From the IMG/VR virus record IMGVR_UViG_3300046804_004993, positions 1-28,927 of that record: a stretch of 28,927 nt of DNA. One strand, written 5' to 3'. This DNA comes from a virus. Position 1 is the stretch's first letter, and each line of letters starts with the position of its first letter. The notes below the pieces were generated by a model. It did not search any database and was not told the origin of the DNA. It saw only the letters and a program-made list of their open reading frames with translations. A program made the position numbers and the translations under genes. Shown here one piece after another: positions 23,743-28,927 of the stretch.

Positions 23743-24504
23743 ATGCCATCAATATCAGGATCACTATCGTTTAATGTATCAAGCTACTTACCGTCTCTTG
23801 TATCTGGAGATGTGTTGAGTTTTCAACTAGTTAGCGAATATCAACCATATAGTAATGATTGGACTGGATCTGTTAGCTATGGACAATTAACGATAGATTT
23901 AGAACCTCAAGTAATCGGTGGATATCCTTACGCAACTTCTAGCATAAATTATGGAGATTTTATATCAGGAACAATATCACCAAATGTTCTCGTATTTAAT
24001 TCGAATATATCTAGTTTTTATCAAAATTATACTCAAATTCCCGTATTCACTTCTGGATCTGGAGAAAATGAAGTAACTATACAGAATAGTTTATATAATC
24101 AATACGGCAATATTAGTGAACCATTTTACTTGTCTTTTGGAGATAAAATATACATGAGATCCTCTGATGGAAGAGTTCAGATTCTAACGATTCTTAATTC
24201 AGAACTTATAAATAATCAGTTGCATGTATACGTAGAACCAGCATTAATAAACACTTTCCTTCTAACACCAGAAAATATATCAGTTTTTCTAATCGCGAAA
24301 AAAGTAAAAGACGAACAGAATATAATTTTACAGTTTAAAAAAGCAGTGGGACAAACTTCATACGGATTCGTTATTTCTGATGATGTCGATCCAAAATTGA
24401 TAGCAAATATATCAACTATACAAACAAATGTTCAAACTCAATTATTATCAACGCAAAATGATAATTCTAGACCATCAAACACTTTAGATTTAGGAAATTT
24501 CTAA
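23743..24504 (+). CDS. Tail protein, probable C-terminal portion of the split 19324 gene
   Basis: 253 residues. It begins in mid-fold: SGSLSFNVSSYLPSLVSGDV then LSFQLVSEYQ, followed by SVSYGQLTIDLE, is what follows the strands at the end of the 1205-residue ORF in a C1q/TNF-like jelly-roll (the GDxLxFxL strand and the closing GxLxI strand). The C-terminal region (IILQFKKAVGQTSYGFVISD and ISTIQTNVQTQLLS) resembles the end of large marine-phage structural proteins that also carry the LPYLLKTRGT block, which supports one ancestral protein of about 1450 residues. It starts 9 nt after the Hint ORF, in the same frame. The upstream half, Hint and this ORF may work as a complex. Confidence 0.6.
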   Translation: MPSISGSLSFNVSSYLPSLVSGDVLSFQLVSEYQPYSNDWTGSVSYGQLTIDLEPQVIGGYPYATSSINYGDFISGTISPNVLVFNSNISSFYQNYTQIPVFTSGSGENEVTIQNSLYNQYGNISEPFYLSFGDKIYMRSSDGRVQILTILNSELINNQLHVYVEPALINTFLLTPENISVFLIAKKVKDEQNIILQFKKAVGQTSYGFVISDDVDPKLIANISTIQTNVQTQLLSTQNDNSRPSNTLDLGNF

Positions 24505-24519
24505 ATTTCTAAAATTAAA

Positions 24520-24528
24520 ATATTTATA
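24520..24528 (+). promoter_or_regulatory. ATATTTATA motif before the 24546 gene
   Basis: ATATTTATA followed by AAAAAAC, 17 nt before the ATG at 24546, in a 41-nt gap. Best spaced of the set for a -10 element with a short leader. Confidence 0.45.
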
Positions 24529-24545
24529 AAAAACAAACATAGAAT

Positions 24546-25205
24546 ATGTCTTATTTAAGTAGTACATCGGTAGTAGTAGATGCCATTCTAACAAAAAAAG
24601 GTAGAGAACTCTTATCAAGAAATGACGGATCTTTTAGAATAACTCAATTTTCATTAGCAGACGATGAGATTGATTACGCATTGTACAATCCAAACCATCC
24701 TTCTGGATCTGCTTTTTATGGAGAAGCAATTGAAAATATGCCTGTACTCCAAGCGTATCCAAATGATCAAGAGATTATGAAATATAAATTGATAACATTG
24801 CCAAGAGGTACTGCAAAAATGCCTTTTTTAAATGTTGGATTTTCAAATATTTCATTACAACAAGGATCTTCTATAGCAATTACTCCTCAAACTCTCAATT
24901 ATTTAGGAGCAAATTCAACATATGAACAATCAGGATATGTAGCTACTATAGGAGACGTTAGAACGATGTCTACTTTTACTGGAGTTGGTATTAATACACC
25001 TGAAGCGACTCAGTTAAATACAACTTCTACGGTAGGAACTAATGTAAGTAAAACAGTAATTGGAACAACAATAAATTTAACCGCAACAACTGTTAATACT
25101 CTATTTGGAAACAATACAACCTTAACTACAACATTAACAATCACAGGTAGAGATTCAGGAGCAAGAATATCTATCCCAGTAACCATATCATATTTAAACA
25201 GATAA
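24546..25205 (+). CDS. Virion structural protein with N-terminal 'LTKKGRELL' domain
   Basis: 219 residues. The N-terminus SSTSVVVDAILTKKGRELLS followed by SFRITQFSLADDEIDYALYN is a conserved opening of a structural protein in T4-like marine and cyanophages (from memory). The region after about 95 is beta-rich, and from about 155 the protein is a Thr/Val-rich beta domain (TTVNTLFGNNTTLTTTLTIT) probably forming a sandwich. There are no catalytic residues. It starts a new transcription unit by motif position and is followed 4 nt later by the next structural gene. Role: baseplate-peripheral or fibre-attachment protein. Confidence 0.65.
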   Translation: MSYLSSTSVVVDAILTKKGRELLSRNDGSFRITQFSLADDEIDYALYNPNHPSGSAFYGEAIENMPVLQAYPNDQEIMKYKLITLPRGTAKMPFLNVGFSNISLQQGSSIAITPQTLNYLGANSTYEQSGYVATIGDVRTMSTFTGVGINTPEATQLNTTSTVGTNVSKTVIGTTINLTATTVNTLFGNNTTLTTTLTITGRDSGARISIPVTISYLNR

Positions 25206-25209
25206 TATA

Positions 25210-26247
25210 ATGTCATTTACAAGATTCGATCAAACAGATATCGTAATTTCTTCAGATACAGTAACAGCTCCCGCATGGAGTTCAAATAGACCAGAGTTAA
25301 CCGCTTTATATAAAGTTGCCACTCCAGACGACGTTAGTAAATTTTATGTAGACGCGTATAATGATACTGTTGGTTCCACCAACTCTGCTATACAATTTAG
25401 TATTGCATATGGTCATGTAAATGGCACGGGATCAGCTCCAATAAACACTCTTGTTAAATCTAATACCTATTCAAGAATAAACTACGGTCAATATAGAAAT
25501 ATTGTGTACGGTGATAATGAAACTCGTTTTAATTTCGACCAAGGTAATACATCGTCTTTAGATGTATTCGCTATTCAAATAGATAGAAATAGATATAAAG
25601 AATCTCTAATGCCGGGTACGTTTAATATAAAATTAACGTCTGGATCACAAACACTCTATCTAACCGATGATTCATTAGATAACACGACAGCAACATATCT
25701 TGATTGTGGAAGAGCTTATAATATAATTTCTGGCTCTAATGGAACCGCAGGAGGAGTATCTCAATTAACAGGAGCAGCAAGACAAGGTTTTACCGCATCA
25801 GGATCTTATGGATTATTTTTACCAGATGTTGGTCTAATAGTAATAAATCCTATGGCTTTACGTCAAACAGTTGCTAACGGAGGATTAAATGCAGGTTTTT
25901 ATTCTGGAATTGGAGATTCAGCGGTCAATAATGCTAATAATTTGCAAATGTATGATATTATCAATACTGGTGCAAGCTTTAAATTAAACTCGCAAGAAAC
26001 AATATCATCAGACTACGTATTTGTTAGAATAAAAAACAGTGATTATAATTATAGTACGAATCCATCTTTTATTACAGGATCTGGAGATTTGCTATATCAA
26101 ACATTTATAAACAACTCACAAACATATGTAACGACTGTGGGAATGTATAATGATAATAATGAATTATTAGCCGTGGCAAAATTATCTAAACCACTTGTAA
26201 AAGATTTTACTAAGGAAGCTCTAATTAGAGTTAAATTAGATTGGTAA
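25210..26247 (+). CDS. Tail structural protein with C-terminal module duplicated in next gene
   Basis: 345 residues, beta-rich. The N-terminal ~240 residues (FTRFDQTDIVISSDTVTAPA, then a Gly-rich stretch around 180-240) form one domain. The C-terminal ~80 residues (VFVRIKNSDYNYSTNPSFIT, then QTYVTTVGMYNDNNELLAVA, KLSKP) form a module seen again in the 26285-26587 protein. The N-terminal start and the C-terminal module resemble proteins of marine T4-like phages that lie near the baseplate wedge genes. The likely role is a baseplate or tail-surface structural subunit. No enzymatic signature. Confidence 0.65.
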   Translation: MSFTRFDQTDIVISSDTVTAPAWSSNRPELTALYKVATPDDVSKFYVDAYNDTVGSTNSAIQFSIAYGHVNGTGSAPINTLVKSNTYSRINYGQYRNIVYGDNETRFNFDQGNTSSLDVFAIQIDRNRYKESLMPGTFNIKLTSGSQTLYLTDDSLDNTTATYLDCGRAYNIISGSNGTAGGVSQLTGAARQGFTASGSYGLFLPDVGLIVINPMALRQTVANGGLNAGFYSGIGDSAVNNANNLQMYDIINTGASFKLNSQETISSDYVFVRIKNSDYNYSTNPSFITGSGDLLYQTFINNSQTYVTTVGMYNDNNELLAVAKLSKPLVKDFTKEALIRVKLDW

Positions 26248-26284
26248 TGAATCCTAAATGTATATTTTTAACGTCAATCAATAA

Positions 26285-26587
26285 ATGCCACTTGTATTTG
26301 AACCATATTCCATGAGTTTCTGTGCGGAAACAACAATTTATCAAAATGAATACAGATGTCATGTCAACGAAAATGATTTTAACTATACTCTAAATCCAAG
26401 CGCAATAAAATCAAATACGAGTGGATCGTATATAGATGCTTGCACAGGATCTGATTTTAGACCGTACGCAACAACAATTGGATTATATAATGACGCTGAT
26501 CAATTATTAGTTGTTGCAAAACTTTCTCAACCATATCCCATACCTCCTAACACGGATATAACATTTGTGGTCAGATGGGATTCATAA
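26285..26587 (+). CDS. Single-module tail protein, paralogue of the preceding C-terminus
   Basis: 100 residues. RCHVNENDFNYTLNPSAIKS then YATTIGLYNDADQLLVVAKL, followed by SQPYPI, aligns with the last ~80 residues of the 25210-26247 protein (same order of DFNY/DYNY-T/S-NPS, TTxGxYND, LLxVAKLSxP). It therefore seems to be a stand-alone copy of that module, with a short N-terminal addition carrying MSFCAETT. It lies 37 nt downstream; the gap holds a degenerate TATATTTTTA. Probably a small subunit that packs with its larger paralogue in the baseplate. Confidence 0.65.
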   Translation: MPLVFEPYSMSFCAETTIYQNEYRCHVNENDFNYTLNPSAIKSNTSGSYIDACTGSDFRPYATTIGLYNDADQLLVVAKLSQPYPIPPNTDITFVVRWDS

Positions 26588-26599
26588 TTAAACTTGATT

Positions 26600-27538
26600 A
26601 TGAATAATTGCAAAAAGACCATAAAATTATCAGACATATCAATTACTCCGATAAAATTAAAATACTCCGCGAGCTACGGTAGTAGTAATTTTAATGATTA
26701 TAACATATTAGCACAGAAAGGAACAAAAGTAAATATGTCTATAACTGGATCGTTAAAAAGGTCTGATCTTAATTTTAAAAGCATAGAAAATTTATACTAT
26801 AAAAACTACTTAACAGGATCACTATTAAATAGTGCTAGTTTGTGGGACTGGAATCAGCAATCCACTGTTTGTTCAGGATCTTCAAATTATGAAAATAGAT
26901 TTTTTCCTACTCAAAGTAATTCGGTTATTGGTATAATAGCAATACCTCCTCAAACTTTTGGAGACCAAATTTCAACAAATACATTCATGTTGTCTCCTGA
27001 GTACAGTTCTAACTATCGTATTGTGGACGATGGCAATGGTAATCTCATTGATAAAGTTAATAACAATGTTCACGTTGGAAATGTAATATATTCCCATGGA
27101 AATATTATTATAACCAATCCAAATTACTCTCAAATATTTTCACAAACTCAATTAGCTATTTTTATAGTTAACAGAGGTAGTTCTATTAGAGTAAATTCCA
27201 TAGGTTTAAATAGTGGAGGTATATCATACACAGGTGGTACATTTCCAATAAATTCATCTAACTCTACGATAATTTATCCGAATACATATAACATAACTGA
27301 TATACAAGCGACCTTTTATGTTAGTAGTAATGGATCAAATTGTGTAAGATCTAAACATTTAAAAAGAGACCAATTTGGAAATGTGTTATATACTTATACA
27401 GATACTTCGACTATAACAATACCTGGCATATACGGTGGAAGCGCACCAGTTACGTTTGCCACAGAAGTAAATTATTTAGGAGAAATAGATCAATATAGTT
27501 ATTTAGAACTTTCAATCACACCTGGAACTTGTACATAA
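26600..27538 (+). CDS. Tail/receptor-binding protein, paralogue A
   Basis: 312 residues from the ATG at 26600 (an upstream in-frame TTG is less likely). N-terminal LSDISITPIKLKYSASYGSS, a region YLTGSLLNSASLWDWNQQST around 70-89, then IVDDGNGNLIDKVNNNVHVG with NVIYSHGNIIITNPN (about 140-174). These three blocks recur in the next protein at the same spacing. The DDGNGNL...VGNxxYSxG motif is found in structural proteins of Bacteroidetes and marine phages (from memory). The C-terminal ~130 residues are beta-rich and unlike the paralogue's short end. This fits a conserved N-terminal virion-attachment part with a variable C-terminal part for receptor binding. Confidence 0.65.
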   Translation: MNNCKKTIKLSDISITPIKLKYSASYGSSNFNDYNILAQKGTKVNMSITGSLKRSDLNFKSIENLYYKNYLTGSLLNSASLWDWNQQSTVCSGSSNYENRFFPTQSNSVIGIIAIPPQTFGDQISTNTFMLSPEYSSNYRIVDDGNGNLIDKVNNNVHVGNVIYSHGNIIITNPNYSQIFSQTQLAIFIVNRGSSIRVNSIGLNSGGISYTGGTFPINSSNSTIIYPNTYNITDIQATFYVSSNGSNCVRSKHLKRDQFGNVLYTYTDTSTITIPGIYGGSAPVTFATEVNYLGEIDQYSYLELSITPGTCT

Positions 27539-27541
27539 TTA

Positions 27542-28222
27542 ATGAGTCTATCTAAAAATTCCATATCATCAAGAAATATATCGATATCTCCAGTAAAAGT
27601 GAAATATCAGTCTACTTATACGAGTAGTTGGGCAGGATATGTTCAAGGAATAACTTTTCCATCGACAAGCATTAATGTAAATTGGGCTAGAAAAGATAAT
27701 ACGTCTAGAAACGATATCACCGGTTCTCAAAGTAGATTATATGCACTAATCAAGCATTTATACTATGAGCAATATCTTTCTGGATCTTTGCTTAATATGA
27801 CAGGCTCTTGGAATTGTAATCAACAATCCACCGCAGCCTCAGGTTCTCACGAGTACGAATATCGATATATACCAACTTCATCAAATGAGCCAATCGTAGT
27901 TATGTATATTCCTCCAACGATATACGGAGAACAAATATCAAAAACCACATTTGTTATTAAACCTGTAGTAGGAAACGAATATAATATTATAGACGATGGA
28001 AATGGTAATTTAATTGACACTCAAAATTCAAATGTTCATGTAGGAAACATTATATATTCTCAAGGGGTGGTAATTATTACAAATACGTATTACGCAGTCG
28101 GACTTATAGTTCCACTTTCTCCTCCAGCTCCATATTACACTCCAACAGCTGAAACTGTACCATACACAGATAGTTATACGCAGACTAGTCCTACATCTGT
28201 TTATGTAGAATTCACATTGTAA
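27542..28222 (+). CDS. Tail/receptor-binding protein, paralogue B
   Basis: 226 residues. It shares with the preceding protein the order ISISPVKVKYQSTYTSS, then LSGSLLNMTGSWNCNQQSTA, then IIDDGNGNLIDTQNSNVHVG and NIIYSQGVVIITN. After that it has only a Pro/Thr/Ser-rich tail (PLSPPAPYYTPTAETVPY) and a short strand, so it lacks the beta-rich C-terminal domain of paralogue A. The pair begins 3 nt apart, which points to tandem duplication and later divergence or truncation. It may be a spare attachment module, or a structural subunit that does not contact the receptor. Confidence 0.62.
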   Translation: MSLSKNSISSRNISISPVKVKYQSTYTSSWAGYVQGITFPSTSINVNWARKDNTSRNDITGSQSRLYALIKHLYYEQYLSGSLLNMTGSWNCNQQSTAASGSHEYEYRYIPTSSNEPIVVMYIPPTIYGEQISKTTFVIKPVVGNEYNIIDDGNGNLIDTQNSNVHVGNIIYSQGVVIITNTYYAVGLIVPLSPPAPYYTPTAETVPYTDSYTQTSPTSVYVEFTL

Positions 28223-28234
28223 CATGAAAAAAGT

Positions 28235-28254
28235 ATCGAACTATCGTAGTTGAT
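28235..28254. terminator. Hairpin after the tail-gene block, possible terminator
   Basis: ATC(G)AACTA-TCG-TAGTTGAT forms an 8-bp stem with one bulged G and a 3-nt loop. On the plus strand only an A/T mix follows (no T-run); on the minus strand ACTTTTTTC follows it. It sits between the last tail gene and the ATATTTATA motif of the next gene, where a transcription boundary would make sense. Weak call. Confidence 0.35.
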
Positions 28255-28261
28255 ATTTATA
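28253..28261 (+). promoter_or_regulatory. ATATTTATA motif before the GIY-YIG gene
   Basis: ATATTTATA followed by ATAAAAC, 10 nt before the ATG at 28272, nearly the same spacing and flanks as the copy at 11212-11220 (GATATTTATA in both). Confidence 0.45.
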
Positions 28262-28271
28262 ATAAAACGTT

Positions 28272-28745
28272 ATGACAAATTGGTTACACGGATCAAATGA
28301 ATTAGTCACTCTTGATCAATTTCCCGAAGGTTGCATAGGATTCGTTTACAAAATAACGAACCTAGAAAACGATAAGATTTACGTAGGTAAAAAAATACTA
28401 CACAACACTCTCACTAAGAAACTAACAATCAAAGAGCGAGAAGCTTGGAACAAACCAGGCAAAATTCCAACAAAAAGAAAAGAAGTAAAAGAAAGCGATT
28501 GGGCAAAATACTACGGTAGCTGCAAACCGCTCTTAGCAGATCTAAAGTATTTTGGACCTCCAAGTTTTACTCGCGAGATACTCGAATTTTGCTACACAAA
28601 AAAACAATTGTCTTATTATGAAGTCAAGTGGCAAATGCTGCTAAACGTACTCGAAAATGATTCTTACAATGAGAATATTCAAGGCAAGTGGTTCAAAAGG
28701 GACACCAAGCAACTAATTGAAAGTCAATACGTTATAACTGATTGA
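28272..28745 (+). CDS. GIY-YIG endonuclease-like protein
   Basis: 157 residues. GFVYKITNLENDKIYVGKK (23-41) supplies the GIY-YIG signature as FVY...YVG, FTREILEFC gives R101, YYEVKWQ gives the catalytic-type E117, and SYNENIQ gives N134. All the family's key positions are present. The insert between Y37 and R101 (about residues 42-98) is rich in Lys and Trp and could bind DNA. GIY-YIG proteins cut DNA and in T4-like phages are often free-standing homing endonucleases (Seg type), or act in host DNA breakdown. It is a separate unit with its own motif upstream and appears somewhat richer in G and C than the tail genes, consistent with lateral transfer. Confidence 0.75.
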   Translation: MTNWLHGSNELVTLDQFPEGCIGFVYKITNLENDKIYVGKKILHNTLTKKLTIKEREAWNKPGKIPTKRKEVKESDWAKYYGSCKPLLADLKYFGPPSFTREILEFCYTKKQLSYYEVKWQMLLNVLENDSYNENIQGKWFKRDTKQLIESQYVITD

Positions 28746-28831
28746 TAATCAAAGAATTGCCGGACGTATTTAGGACTGTTGGGAGACTTATGGGATATAG
28801 AAAAAAGCTATTTATATATTCTATTAGGCAT

Positions 28832-28858
28832 AAAAAAAGGGAGCTACCATGAGCTCCC
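28832..28858 (-). terminator. Rho-independent terminator for the minus-strand gene entering from the right
   Basis: On the minus strand GGGAGCT-CATGGT-AGCTCCC forms a perfect 7-bp GC-rich stem with a 6-nt loop, followed by seven T. It lies 17 nt after the stop codon at 28876-28878 on the same strand. On the plus strand no T-run follows the stem, so it mainly serves the minus strand, though the stem itself could slow convergent transcripts. Confidence 0.85.
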
Positions 28859-28875
28859 AATATTAAATGGTGAAA

Positions 28876-28926
28876 TTATATCTGCTTAATTATAACTTTC
28901 TGCGTAATCCCGCTACTTGTTGTAGC
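28876..28926 (-). CDS. C-terminal end of a gene entering from the right edge
   Basis: The minus-strand frame from the right edge gives ATTSSGITQKVIIKQI and a TAA stop at 28876-28878, immediately followed by a strong minus-strand terminator. Only 16 residues are visible, so no function can be named. It converges on the GIY-YIG gene. Confidence 0.5.
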   Translation of the reverse strand, partial: ATTSSGITQKVIIKQI

Positions 28927-28927
28927 C

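Noticed and set aside
28809-28816. TATTTATA near the right edge
   Set aside because: No plus-strand gene follows; it lies in the gap between two convergent genes. It lacks the first A of the nine-base motif and is best seen as AT-rich chance.
1-28927. CRISPR array, insertion sequence or diversity-generating retroelement
   Set aside because: No regularly spaced repeats, transposase, reverse transcriptase or template/variable repeat pair could be seen.

Overview
The window is AT-rich phage DNA (my reading; no search could be run). It looks like part of a large T4-like myovirus with a contractile tail. The anchors are a baseplate wedge protein of the gp25 family (15606-16016), followed by a baseplate J/gp6-type wedge protein (16031-17890), an OB-fold spike protein with a separate beta-helical partner (11587-12945), and a gp55-like late sigma factor (10465-11208). 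Translation starts are preceded by A/T-rich sequence with no recognisable Shine-Dalgarno motif. One upstream region carries TATATTTG, which fits the Bacteroidetes -7 element TAnnTTTG. A Bacteroidetes (flavobacterial) host is therefore the best guess, but it is an inference.

Layout. Positions 1-8668 are all on the minus strand, tightly packed with 1-8 nt overlaps. In transcription order they encode a DnaG-type primase, a RecB-like PD-(D/E)XK nuclease, a P-loop kinase of zeta-toxin type, an HxGH nucleotidyltransferase, a zinc-peptidase/HAD fusion, a zinc-finger protein, a coiled-coil protein, a Dps-like ferritin-fold protein, a basic-tailed protein, a GNAT-like protein, several small proteins and a zinc-ribbon protein cut by the left edge. 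Many of these begin with a short amphipathic leader ending in a hydrophobic-x-Glu motif, reminiscent of T4 capsid-targeting sequences. Positions 8669-9034 are a non-coding divergent region that holds a patch with higher GC and several short hairpins. From 9035 everything runs on the plus strand: small regulatory or enzymatic genes (acidic protein, thioredoxin-like, HD hydrolase, small membrane protein, late sigma), then the baseplate and tail structural genes up to 28222, then a GIY-YIG nuclease-like gene. At the right end a minus-strand gene enters from outside and stops at a strong terminator.

How they fit together. The late sigma factor sits just upstream of the virion genes. A recurrent motif, ATATTTATA, lies directly before six genes on both strands and is a candidate late promoter element. 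The structural genes follow T4 logic: spike, hub or baseplate protein, gp25, gp6, then tail-peripheral and receptor-binding proteins, ending with two pairs of paralogues.

Most unusual feature. At 22957-23733 one protein carries an intein-like Hint domain in circularly permuted order. The C-terminal block (ending ANGVLTHN) is at its N-terminus, a ~127-residue beta-rich segment is in the middle, and the N-terminal block (starting CLTPNT) is at its C-terminus. It sits between two ORFs (19324-22941 and 23743-24504) that look like the two halves of one ancestral tail protein, and all three share a reading frame. The topology is the same as that used in engineered protein cyclisation, here in a natural phage tail locus.
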